A stretch of 33,912 bases of DNA from Candidatus Campylobacter infans (GTDB lineage Bacteria > Campylobacterota > Campylobacteria > Campylobacterales > Campylobacteraceae), in the NCBI GenBank assembly GCA_009827235.1, contig SPMW01000017.1, positions 1-33,912 on the forward strand. The letters run 5' to 3'. The number at the start of each line of letters is the position of its first letter. Within the stretch, counting starts at the first letter, position 1. The notes beneath the pieces are model-generated. The model was given only the letters and a program-made list of their open reading frames with translations, had not been told where the DNA came from and did not search any database. A program made the translations under genes and the position numbers. Of the stretch, positions 26,417-33,912 are shown one piece after another.

Positions 26417-28399
26417 ATGCAAAAACTTTTTACCCTAACTAGCGACTTTAAACTAAGCCAAGATCAAAAAAACGCAGTAGATGGCATTGTAAAGGCCTTT
26501 AATGATGGCGCGCAATACGCCACGCTCTTAGGCGTTACTGGTAGCGGCAAAACTTTTAGTATGGCAAATATCATCGCGCGCTTGAATATCCCAACCCTAA
26601 TAATGACACACAACAAATCCCTTGCAGCTCAGCTTTATAGCGAGTTTAAGGGCTTTTTTAGCAAGGATTATGTGGAATATTTTATAAGCTATTATGATTA
26701 TTACCAGCCAGAAGCCTATATCCCGCGCCAAGATCTTTTTATAGAAAAAGACAGCTCAATCAACGATGAATTAGAGCGAATGCGCCTAAGTGCTAGTGCG
26801 AATTTATTGAGCTTTGATAATGTAATAGTAATAGCCTCAGTATCAGCAAATTACGGCTTAGGCAATCCTGGGGAGTATCAAGGCATGGTGATGTTTTTAG
26901 AATTAAACCAAAAAATTAGCCAAAAAGAACTGCTTTTAAAGCTTGTGGATATGGGCTATAAGCGAAATGATGCGTATTTTGACAGGGGCGATTTTCGCGT
27001 AAATGGCGATGTGGTTGATATTTATCCAGCTTATTATAATGATAGCGCAATTCGCATAGAGTTTTTTGGTGATGAAATAGAAGCACTTTATAGCTTTGAC
27101 GCATTAGAAAATAAAAAAATTCAAAATTTTAATAAATTCACCCTTTATGCCACTTCGCAATTCATCGTAAGCCAAAACCGCCTACAATCTGCCATCTTAG
27201 GCATTCAAAACGAGCTTAGCGAGCGTTTAAAATTTTACAAAGAAAATAATCGCCTAGTAGAATACCAGCGCCTAAAACAGCGTGTGGAGTTTGATTTAGA
27301 AATGCTTAAAACCACCGGTATGACAAAAGGCATAGAAAACTACGCGCGCTATTTAACAGGGCAGATGGCAGGACAAACGCCTTATACAATGTTTGATTAT
27401 TATGAAATCAAAAATAAAGAATACTTAGTAATAGTCGATGAAAGCCATGTGAGTTTGCCACAATTTCGCGGTATGTATGCAGGCGATAAAAGCCGTAAAG
27501 ATGTGCTGGTTGAATACGGCTTTCGCTTGCCTAGCGCGCTTGATAATCGCCCATTAAAATTTGACGAGTTTATCAATAAAAAAGCACATTTTCTTTTTGT
27601 TTCAGCTACGCCAAATGCTTATGAATTAGAGCTTAGCAAGGGTTGTGTTTATGAGCAAATCTTGCGCCCTACTGGCTTATTAGACCCAAAAATCGAAGTA
27701 ATCCCAAGCGATAATCAAGTAGAAATTTTATACGATAGAGCCAAAAAAAGCATACAAAATGGCGATAAAGTGCTAGTAACCACGCTAACTAAAAAAATGG
27801 CACAAGAGCTTTGTAAGTATTATTTAGAGCTTGGCATAAAGGTAAAATATATACATTCAGACATCGATGCCATCGAGCGAAATGAGCTAATTCGCGGGCT
27901 TCGCACGGGAGTTTTTGATATGTTAATAGGCATAAATTTATTGCGCGAAGGGCTGGATTTGCCAGAGGTGGCACTTGTGGCTGTGATGGATGCTGATAAA
28001 GAGGGCTTTTTGCGCTCGGCTACGGCGTTAATTCAAACCATGGGACGAGCAGCCAGAAATGAAAACGGCACGGTTTTGCTTTTTGCAAATAAAATCACAA
28101 AATCTATGCAAGAAGCCATAGATATTACAACTCACCGCCGCAAAAGCCAAGATGAATACAACAAAGCCCACGGCATCACCCCGCGCTCAGTAGCCCGGAA
28201 AGTAGAACAAAGCCTTCACCAAGAAAATAACCAAGCCGAGTTACTAAATAAAAGCAAAAAACTTGACAAACTCCCAGCAAACGAGCGCGCCAAAATCATC
28301 AAAGAATTAAAAGCGCAAATGCTCCAAGCGGCCAAAAATTTGGAATTTGAAAAGGCTATTGCCCTAAGAGATGAAATAGCAAAACTCCGCGAGATTTAA
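26417..28399 (+). CDS. uvrB: excinuclease ABC subunit B
   Basis: The damage-verifying helicase-like subunit of nucleotide excision repair, which loads UvrC. Its 660 residues have Walker A GVTGSGKT (39-46), the beta-hairpin [13 protein letters not shown], Walker [12 protein letters not shown], helicase motifs including [13 protein letters not shown] and QTMGRAARN, and a C-terminal UVR motif ([17 protein letters not shown]) that binds UvrC. The chosen start gives [13 protein letters not shown] at the normal position, so no upstream start is needed. Confidence 0.97.
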   Translation: MQKLFTLTSDFKLSQDQKNAVDGIVKAFNDGAQYATLLGVTGSGKTFSMANIIARLNIPTLIMTHNKSLAAQLYSEFKGFFSKDYVEYFISYYDYYQPEAYIPRQDLFIEKDSSINDELERMRLSASANLLSFDNVIVIASVSANYGLGNPGEYQGMVMFLELNQKISQKELLLKLVDMGYKRNDAYFDRGDFRVNGDVVDIYPAYYNDSAIRIEFFGDEIEALYSFDALENKKIQNFNKFTLYATSQFIVSQNRLQSAILGIQNELSERLKFYKENNRLVEYQRLKQRVEFDLEMLKTTGMTKGIENYARYLTGQMAGQTPYTMFDYYEIKNKEYLVIVDESHVSLPQFRGMYAGDKSRKDVLVEYGFRLPSALDNRPLKFDEFINKKAHFLFVSATPNAYELELSKGCVYEQILRPTGLLDPKIEVIPSDNQVEILYDRAKKSIQNGDKVLVTTLTKKMAQELCKYYLELGIKVKYIHSDIDAIERNELIRGLRTGVFDMLIGINLLREGLDLPEVALVAVMDADKEGFLRSATALIQTMGRAARNENGTVLLFANKITKSMQEAIDITTHRRKSQDEYNKAHGITPRSVARKVEQSLHQENNQAELLNKSKKLDKLPANERAKIIKELKAQMLQAAKNLEFEKAIALRDEIAKLREI

Positions 28400-28575
28400 T
28401 GCAAAATTATTTTCAGCACTTAAATTTTAAATAACCACCAAAATTTCAATCCAAAACGCTAATAAAATTTATAAAATTTACAAATTTTATGCCACAAATA
28501 ATCTATTTATCCTTAAAAATCAATATTTTTATAAAAAAATCAAGCAAAAAATATTAAAATTTGGCGTTTTTATGA

Positions 28576-28581
28576 TACAAT
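28576..28581 (+). promoter_or_regulatory. extended -10 box of the J-domain gene and pdxJ
   Basis: TGATACAAT (TG, one base, TACAAT) lies 44 bases before the J-domain gene ATG in the gap after uvrB. That gap is otherwise AT-rich and empty. Confidence 0.4.
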
Positions 28582-28625
28582 TAGGAATTTTACGGAATAA
28601 TTTTTGCTGACTTTGGAGATATCAA

Positions 28626-29462
28626 ATGGGCGTAGAGCGTGATTTTAAGGTGCTTTGCGGTGAAAATTCTATCGTAATTAGCACTAGTGATGATGAGCTT
28701 TTTATGAGTCTTGCTAGCAAAATGCGTAGTTGCTTTGAGCGATCAATTGGTTCAAAACAAAAAATAATCGCATTTTATAATGTAAATGAATTAGTCCAAA
28801 GAAGATATTTTTTAAAACTAATCTCTAAAATTTTTGAGCGTATAAATTCTACTAGTTTAGATTTTACAAACAGCCAAAATGCCGATATTAAGCTGGTATT
28901 TAAAAAGGCAAACTCAATTAAAATTTTAATAAATCTGCCTATGTATTTTGATAAAAATTCTGTAATCTTTGATGTAAAATTTGCCGATAATTTACTCAAA
29001 AAATACCTAGTAAAAATGATCGGTGCTAAGCACGATGGGCTTTCTCATATCCTTCGTTTTATCATCGGCGATGCTAGCGAATTAGAGCGCCTAAGCGATA
29101 TAATCAGCTTTAAAGAGCATTTAAACTACACACTTAATTTTATTTACGATCAAAAAGCTTATGGTGAGTTTTGTAAGATCATCGGCACTATCGATAGTTG
29201 CGCGTATAAGCGCCGTTTTACTATGCTTGCTAGCTTGCTTGAAGAGCATTTTATTATGCTTGGTTGTAATTTAGATGATGGTTTTGAAACCGTGCGCGCA
29301 AATTATTTGCATTTAAGCAAACTCTACCATCCAGATAGCGCCAATAAACTAAACGCCGATAACGCCAAGCTAAGAGAGAAATTTCAAGAAATAAATTTTG
29401 CCTACGAGGCCTTAAAGCCGTATTTTGCCGAACAAGATAAAATTTTTAAAGGCATAGCGTGA
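28626..29462 (+). CDS. protein with C-terminal J domain (DnaJ-like)
   Basis: The protein is 278 residues. The last 70 or so form a J domain with the HPD motif at 235-237 (KLYHPDSANK), followed by a helix with FQEINFAYEALK. This would stimulate an Hsp70 (DnaK). The N-terminal 210 residues have no motif I recognise. There are no membrane segments and no Gly/Phe or zinc domain, so it is not DnaJ itself. TTGGAG precedes the ATG. It overlaps pdxJ by four bases (GTGA), although the two functions seem unrelated. Confidence 0.85.
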   Translation: MGVERDFKVLCGENSIVISTSDDELFMSLASKMRSCFERSIGSKQKIIAFYNVNELVQRRYFLKLISKIFERINSTSLDFTNSQNADIKLVFKKANSIKILINLPMYFDKNSVIFDVKFADNLLKKYLVKMIGAKHDGLSHILRFIIGDASELERLSDIISFKEHLNYTLNFIYDQKAYGEFCKIIGTIDSCAYKRRFTMLASLLEEHFIMLGCNLDDGFETVRANYLHLSKLYHPDSANKLNADNAKLREKFQEINFAYEALKPYFAEQDKIFKGIA

Positions 29463-30244
29463 ATTTAGGTGTAAATATCGATCATATTTGCGTTTTGCGC
29501 GCAGCTAGGGCGGTAAATGACCCTGATATCATCGCTGGTATGTATGAAGCAATTAGTGGCGGCGCTGATCAAATCACCGTGCATTTGCGCGAAGATCGCC
29601 GCCACATCGATGAAAACGATGCCCTAAACATCATAAAACTTTGTAAAGTGCCTGTAAATATTGAATGCAGCATTGAACCTAGCATAATTGATATAATTTG
29701 TAATTTACGCCCACAGCGCGCTACAATCGTGCCTGAGCGCAGAGCCGAGCTGACCACAGAGGGCGGATTAAACCTAAAAGCAAAAGGGCTAAAAGAGGCC
29801 ATAAAAAAACTAAAAGAAAACGAAATTGAAATTTCACTTTTTATAGATCCGCTAAAAGACGCAATAGACGCCACAAAAGAGCTTGATTGCGATATAGTAG
29901 AGCTCCACACAGGCGCATACGCAAATGCTTTTTTAATGCTAAATAGCAATTTATCCCACACCAAATATTCTATCCCAAGCCTTGCTTGCCTTGATAAAAG
30001 TGCGCTTAAAGCCAAGCTTTTAAACGAGCTAGCAAACATACAAAACACCGCAATTTACGCAAATAAACACAACATCAAAGTAGCCGCTGGACACGGACTA
30101 AACTACCAAAATGTATGCCTAGTAGCGCAAATTCCGCAAATTTTTGAGCTAAATATCGGCCAAAGCATCATCGCGCGCTCTGTTTTTACTGGCTTAAACC
30201 TAGCCGTAAAAGAGATGAAAGCACTTTTGCGCGCGCATATTTAA
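29459..30244 (+). CDS. pdxJ: pyridoxine 5'-phosphate synthase
   Basis: It condenses 1-deoxyxylulose 5-phosphate with the PdxA product to make pyridoxine 5'-phosphate. The 261 residues begin NLGVNIDHICVLRAAR and contain ADQITVHLREDRRHI, a catalytic glutamate region NIECSIEP, RPQRATIVPERR and AGHGLNYQN. The start is GTG overlapping the J-domain gene stop. pdxA, usually its neighbour in Campylobacter, is not found downstream here. Confidence 0.96.
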   Translation: MNLGVNIDHICVLRAARAVNDPDIIAGMYEAISGGADQITVHLREDRRHIDENDALNIIKLCKVPVNIECSIEPSIIDIICNLRPQRATIVPERRAELTTEGGLNLKAKGLKEAIKKLKENEIEISLFIDPLKDAIDATKELDCDIVELHTGAYANAFLMLNSNLSHTKYSIPSLACLDKSALKAKLLNELANIQNTAIYANKHNIKVAAGHGLNYQNVCLVAQIPQIFELNIGQSIIARSVFTGLNLAVKEMKALLRAHI

Positions 30245-30360
30245 AAATTTATAAAACTTCATAAACTTAAATTTTATAAAATTTTACAAACTTCTTAAAC
30301 TTAAAATTTACATCAAAGCGCGCCAGCACAAATTTTACAAGCCTTTAAAAAATCAAATCT

Positions 30361-31239
30361 TTATAAACAATATCTTTTTAAAATTTCATCATACGCATCT
30401 ATTCTGCGATCGCGTAAAAACGGCCACCATCTTCGCACATTCTCGCAGCGCGCCATATCGATTTCTACTACCTTGGCTAGCTCGCTACTTTCATCGCTCA
30501 TAAAAAGCTCTTCACCTTGTGCGCCATAAACAAAGCTATTGCCCCAAAACAAAATGCCATCATCTTCATCTTTTGCGTATGGTGCGCTCTCAAAACCGAT
30601 GCGGTTTATTGTGATAACAGGCAGTGAGTTTGCCACGGCATGCCCGCGCTGAACGGCTTTCCACGCGTTTAATTGCCTGATTTTTTCATCATCGCTATCA
30701 TTTTTAAACCAGCCTATTGCTGTTGGATATATCAGCATTTGCGCGCCTTTTAGCGCCATAATCCTAGCCGCTTCTGGATACCATTGATCCCAGCACACCA
30801 GCACGCCAAGACGCCCAGCGCTAGTATTTATCGGCTCAAAACCCAAATCACCTGGCGTAAAATAAAATTTTTCATAAAAATTTGGATCGTCTGGGATATG
30901 CATTTTGCGGTATTTGCCAGCGATTGCGCCATTTTTTTCAAATACCACGGCACTATTGTGATAAAGCCCTGGCGCCCTTTGCTCAAATAGCGAAGTAACA
31001 AGCACTACGCCATATTTACAAGCCACTTCACCCCAAAACTTACAATCGCTCTCAAAATCTTTTGCAAGCTCAAAATTATCCACATTTTCATCTTGGCAAA
31101 AATATGGGCCTTGGTGTAATTCTTGTAAGCACACAAGTTGTGCGCCATCTAGTGCTGCTTTTTGTATTAAAGATAGCGTTTTTTTGATGGTTTCATCCTT
31201 GCTACCGCAATATTTATGGGCTATTAAAGCTACTTTCAT
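30361..31239 (-). CDS. aguB: N-carbamoylputrescine amidohydrolase
   Basis: A nitrilase-family enzyme that turns N-carbamoylputrescine into putrescine, CO2 and ammonia in the agmatine route to polyamines. The 292 residues match AguB in length and carry the Glu-Lys-Cys triad: E40 (CLQELHQGPYF), K112 (YRKMHIPDD) and C149 (VCWDQWYPEAAR). FYFTPGD also fits this subfamily. It follows the cation-efflux gene by two bases, with AAAGGA before the ATG. Confidence 0.93.
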   Translation of the reverse strand: MKVALIAHKYCGSKDETIKKTLSLIQKAALDGAQLVCLQELHQGPYFCQDENVDNFELAKDFESDCKFWGEVACKYGVVLVTSLFEQRAPGLYHNSAVVFEKNGAIAGKYRKMHIPDDPNFYEKFYFTPGDLGFEPINTSAGRLGVLVCWDQWYPEAARIMALKGAQMLIYPTAIGWFKNDSDDEKIRQLNAWKAVQRGHAVANSLPVITINRIGFESAPYAKDEDDGILFWGNSFVYGAQGEELFMSDESSELAKVVEIDMARCENVRRWWPFLRDRRIDAYDEILKRYCL

Positions 31240-31241
31240 TT

Positions 31242-32153
31242 TTATCCTTTTTGTGATTTTAAAGCCAAATTTTCAGCATAAAGTTCATCGGCACTATCAT
31301 CATCTGTATCAAAATGTATTTCAAATATCCATTTTTGCTCGCCAAAAGTGCTTTTAATCTCATTTTCTATTTGTTTTGAAACCTCGTGCGCATTTAAAAG
31401 CAAAATATCAGGCACAAATTCTAAATGAACGCTTAAAATATTGATATTACCGCTCTTTCGTGTGCGGAATGAGTGAAAATTTATTATCTCTTTTTTTTGT
31501 TTGATAATATCTAAAATTTGCTGAATTTCAGTTTGATTTAAGGCTTCATCAAGCAAATCATAAATGCTAGTTTTAGCCAAAGTGCCAGCCTTAAAAATAA
31601 TATATGCGCTAAGTGCCAGCCCAAATAACGCATCTATTATCACAAAACCACTTATCCACACCAATAAAAGCGCAAGCAAAGTAGCAGCATTTGTAATGAG
31701 ATCTGCTTCGTAATTTAGGGCATCGGCGCGAATTATTAGGCTTTGGTATTTTATGGCCGCACGGCGCAAATAAAGCACCAAACAAGCTGTAATTATGATA
31801 GAAATTATCATCACCAGCATACCAACGCCTAAATTTAGCTCTCTTGGCCTTATGAAATTTTCAATACTTGAATACGCCACAAATAGCCCAGCAGCAATTA
31901 TTAGCAGGCTTTGAGTGAGCGCGCTTAATGCTTCTAATTTGCCAAAACCAAAATTAAACCTCGCATTTGGTGTGCTGCGAGATTTTTTAAGGGCAAAATA
32001 ATTTATAATGCTAATTAGCGTATCGCTTAGGCTATCAGCTGCTGAGCTTAGCACAGCCACCGAACCACTAGCCAAACCAAAAACCAATTTAATCAAAGCC
32101 AGCGTGCTAGATGCGATGCCAGCTATTAATGGCGGAGTGATTTTATCTTTCAT
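31242..32153 (-). CDS. cation diffusion facilitator family metal efflux protein
   Basis: An inner-membrane metal/proton antiporter with about six helices and a C-terminal cytoplasmic domain (SVHLEFVPD, IHFDTDDD). I start it at ATG 32153 (303 residues) because the extended -10 box at 32186-32191 lies between it and the upstream ATG at 32207. The TM2 metal site ADSLSD keeps both aspartates. The TM5 site reads DALNYEADL, with Asn where zinc exporters such as YiiP have His, so metal choice is uncertain. Neighbouring aguB is in the same unit. Confidence 0.88.
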   Translation of the reverse strand: MKDKITPPLIAGIASSTLALIKLVFGLASGSVAVLSSAADSLSDTLISIINYFALKKSRSTPNARFNFGFGKLEALSALTQSLLIIAAGLFVAYSSIENFIRPRELNLGVGMLVMIISIIITACLVLYLRRAAIKYQSLIIRADALNYEADLITNAATLLALLLVWISGFVIIDALFGLALSAYIIFKAGTLAKTSIYDLLDEALNQTEIQQILDIIKQKKEIINFHSFRTRKSGNINILSVHLEFVPDILLLNAHEVSKQIENEIKSTFGEQKWIFEIHFDTDDDSADELYAENLALKSQKG

Positions 32154-32185
32154 TTTTAATGCTTTATTTAAAATTTTAAGGGCGC

Positions 32186-32191
32186 ATTTTA
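32186..32191 (-). promoter_or_regulatory. extended -10 box of the cation-efflux/aguB unit
   Basis: TGCTAAAAT is on the minus strand, 32 bases before ATG 32153. Transcription would start near 32179, downstream of the alternative ATG at 32207. Confidence 0.45.
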
Positions 32192-32355
32192 GCAGATTTT
32201 TTATCATTTATGAATGTTTTTGATAATAAAATTTGTATTGAGAGCGCTTAAATTATAATTTAATTTAATATTTTTAAATTTTAATTAAGCTAAAATTTAA
32301 AGCTTGCTTGGGTAAATACACTTAAATTTTAAAATTTTAAATACCGCATAACAAC

Positions 32356-32433
32356 TTAAACCAAGCTCTTATAAGATTGTTCAGCCAAAAAGGCACTATT
32401 TTTTACTTCATTTAGTGTGATATTTTTATGCAT
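32356..32433 (-). pseudogene. lipase-like gene reduced to 25 codons (cassette copy B)
   Basis: A strong AAGGAG precedes an ATG that begins HKNITLNEVKNSAFLAEQSY, the same N-terminus as the lipase-like remnant at 335 (KNQNISLNEVK, then NSAFLA in the shifted frame). The frame ends after SLV at 32356-32358, and no lipase sequence follows in the 150 bases beyond. It lies 22 bases behind the copy B membrane-protein gene. It is most likely the stump left by a deletion, though a short peptide could still be made. Confidence 0.6.
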
Positions 32434-32455
32434 TTTATCTCCTTGTTTTAAAATT

Positions 32456-33175
32456 TTATTTGCTTATATTTATAAAATATCTTAATCTTTTTGTGCGAGT
32501 GATACCAGTTAAAAACCTAGTTAGCGTGCTTGTACTATAAGCTATACCATATATTCTAGCTACAAGCTTTTCTTCTCCATCTATTCGCACCTTTATATCT
32601 TTAATCGGATATTTAAAACTAAAAAACGGACAGGCAATATTTTTATCTTCGCAGTCTAATAGCGTTTTATTTGGCGTTCTCCATAAAGTTACATTTTCAT
32701 CAATATTCTCTATAAACACTTCTTTCATTACCTTAGTTTTAAGCGCCTTGCTAGCAATATCAAACACAATTTTTTGCGGCACTTCAACCTGCCATAAGCT
32801 CATAAATGTGCCTAACAAGCCGATACTAAAAAGTGATATCGCTCTGCGTTTTAAGTTATTTTGGGCTAGGGGGTTTGTGTGTATGATGTGATAGTATTTT
32901 TCATATGATTCTTGGCTCCGCCAAAAATAGCGCAAAAATACAGGCAAAGATATAAATCCGCAAGCAAATAAAAATGAAAAAAATCTACTTTCTTTATCAA
33001 AAAATAAAAAGGCAATGCCACCACAAAGCATTGCTAAAATAAGCACGCTAATCAATACTTTGCTAAATTTTGTAAGTGGTAAAAACCAGCACCCACAAAT
33101 AGCCAACGCCCAAAAAAGCGGGAAAAACACCATAAAAATCATAAAAAACATAGGCAAAAATATGACAAGAATCAT
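32456..33175 (-). CDS. membrane protein of unknown function (cassette copy B)
   Basis: This 239-residue protein is a paralogue of the protein at 337-1026. It has hydrophobic helices near 1-30, 38-58, 64-85 and 110-127. Then the shared junction WQVEVPQKI leads into a soluble C-terminal domain of about 110 residues that contains two cysteines (CEDKNIAC). Overall identity to copy A looks low outside the junction, much lower than that of the leader DNA in front of it. AAAGGA lies upstream of the ATG. No family name or function can be given. Confidence 0.65.
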   Translation of the reverse strand: MILVIFLPMFFMIFMVFFPLFWALAICGCWFLPLTKFSKVLISVLILAMLCGGIAFLFFDKESRFFSFLFACGFISLPVFLRYFWRSQESYEKYYHIIHTNPLAQNNLKRRAISLFSIGLLGTFMSLWQVEVPQKIVFDIASKALKTKVMKEVFIENIDENVTLWRTPNKTLLDCEDKNIACPFFSFKYPIKDIKVRIDGEEKLVARIYGIAYSTSTLTRFLTGITRTKRLRYFINISK

Positions 33176-33206
33176 TTTTGTCCTTTAAAAAATTTTGTAT
33201 TTTTTA

Positions 33207-33212
33207 ATTATA
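33207..33212 (-). promoter_or_regulatory. -10 box TATAAT of cassette copy B
   Basis: Same position relative to the gene and same flanks as in copy A (TTTTATAATTAAAAA), about 31 bases before the membrane-protein ATG. Confidence 0.45.
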
Positions 33213-33441
33213 AAATTCTAATGATATTTTAAATAATTCTTATAAAAAAATCAATAGTTTTATACTAAATTTATTTTTTTATAAAAATATAATTACAATT
33301 TAAAATAAATAAAAATTTTATAAAATGCTTAAAATTTACAGGTAAGGCAAAACCGCAAATAAATTTATTCTATGTTTTAAAATAATATTTTTTAAATTGA
33401 CTAGTAATGTTTTAAAAGTAAAATTTTATTTACTATCTTAA

Positions 33442-33469
33442 AGGTGTGTAGTTAGCTAATTATACACCT
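33442..33469 (+). other. conserved 28-base hairpin, copy B
   Basis: Identical to the hairpin at 1251-1278, again fully paired only as plus-strand RNA. Here TTGTTTT follows directly. Confidence 0.6.
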
Positions 33470-33622
33470 TGTTTTAAAATAGATTGACTTAAATAATTTT
33501 ATTTGGCTCAATTCACCAAGAATTACAAAAGCTAAATTTAGAGAAATTTTAAGGTCTTTTAACTTCGTAGCTTTACAAGTTATTTAGATATTGAAGCTAT
33601 ATTTATATCAAATGTTACTAAA
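33470..33622. other. AT-rich gene-free spacer
   Basis: Together with the leader repeat this makes a gene-free stretch of about 450 bases. Beyond the repeat I see no gene, repeat or clear promoter. Confidence 0.5.
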
Positions 33623-33832
33623 TTAATAAAACAAAATCCATTTAAACCAAGCATATTTATCCTTATAGTGCGTTTTACACACCAAAATGATAATCGTGCT
33701 TTCTTTAAAATAATACACAAGGCGGTGTTTGTCATTTATATGCCGTAAATACACACCGCTAATTATAAACACACATAAATCTAATACTTTATAAATAACA
33801 ATACGCAAAGCAGATCTTACATAATAAACCAT
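33623..33832 (-). pseudogene. YoeB/Txe-type toxin, C-terminal remnant
   Basis: Residues 24-57 of this 69-codon frame (ISGVYLRHINDKHRLVYYF, then CKTHYKDK) match the C-terminal half of YoeB/Txe mRNA interferases. There the motif runs LSGxxSRRIxxxHRLVY and ends near HY. The N-terminal half expected of a toxin is absent, and the first 23 residues do not resemble it in any frame. No YefM-like antitoxin precedes it in the remaining 80 bases. A TATAAT lies upstream on the minus strand, near 33870. Probably a decayed toxin-antitoxin locus. Confidence 0.5.
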
Positions 33833-33912
33833 CTCATTTAGAAATTACATTAAATAAGATTAGATTATATCAGCGTTTTTTGATGCTAAGGTAGATAATA
33901 ATTTTATTTGTT

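Larger units (their letters stand above)
33182..33469. repeat. leader repeat, copy B
   Basis: A direct repeat of 1038-1278 with the same -10 region and terminal hairpin. It carries about 47 additional bases starting GTAAGGCAAAACCGC after the shared ATTTACAG. Confidence 0.85.

Noticed and set aside
29569..30048. 159-codon minus-strand open frame
   Set aside because: It is fully antisense to pdxJ, and the Ser/Phe-rich composition is typical of a shadow frame.
32153..32207. 18-residue N-terminal extension of the cation-efflux protein
   Set aside because: The extended -10 box lies inside this stretch, so the upstream ATG would not be in the message.

Overview
The window looks like chromosomal DNA of a Campylobacter species. 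It is strongly AT-rich and has T-rich promoters with TATAAT or extended TGCTAAAAT -10 boxes. It carries gene neighbourhoods that I recall from Campylobacter genomes: glyQ / Nif3-like / zinc-ribbon protein / waaA / RluA-type synthase; aroB / mscS / mtaB / ftsH paralogue; and tsaE / lptB / rpoN. In C. jejuni, as I remember it, these blocks are not adjacent to each other, so this is probably another species of the genus.

Layout. (1) 1-1278: a minus-strand cassette with a conserved leader, a four-helix membrane protein and a broken lipase-like gene. (2) 1588-7853: an accessory region. On the plus strand it holds a three-gene type IIS restriction-modification operon: a Dam-like methylase, an AlwI/BstNBI-family endonuclease and a second D12 methylase. 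On the minus strand it holds the remains of a plasmid mobilization operon, whose relaxase is interrupted by an in-frame TAA. This region ends at the 3' end of a tRNA-Leu(CAA) gene, a common place for mobile DNA to insert, but no integrase or att duplication is visible. (3) 8098-32207: ordinary housekeeping genes. These are a six-gene minus operon from ppk to an rRNA/tRNA pseudouridine synthase; a four-gene minus operon aroB-mscS-mtaB-ftsH paralogue; tsaE-lptB-rpoN; a small S4-domain RNA-binding gene; hup with a clear terminator; ftsW-murG; divergent uvrB; a J-domain gene overlapping pdxJ; and a cation-efflux gene coupled to an N-carbamoylputrescine amidase gene. (4) 32356-33469: a second, diverged copy of the cassette in (1), in the same orientation. 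Its lipase gene is cut to 25 codons. Beyond it is the C-terminal remnant of a YoeB/Txe-type toxin.

How the genes work together. The housekeeping part covers polyphosphate synthesis, tRNA charging and modification (glyQ, mtaB, tsaE), Kdo addition to lipid A (waaA) and LPS export (lptB). It also covers the shikimate pathway (aroB), sigma-54 transcription (rpoN, flagellar genes in this genus), peptidoglycan precursor synthesis and septal wall growth (murG, ftsW), excision repair (uvrB), vitamin B6 (pdxJ) and polyamines (aguB).

The least explained structures are four. One is the repeated leader/membrane-protein/lipase cassette about 32 kb apart, where the membrane genes stay open but both lipase genes have decayed. 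Another is the type IIS system with its N-terminally extended methylase. The third is an FtsH paralogue lacking the HEXXH protease site. The fourth is a set of promoter features, including a perfectly duplicated promoter element and possible leaderless genes. I found no CRISPR array, rRNA or insertion sequence.
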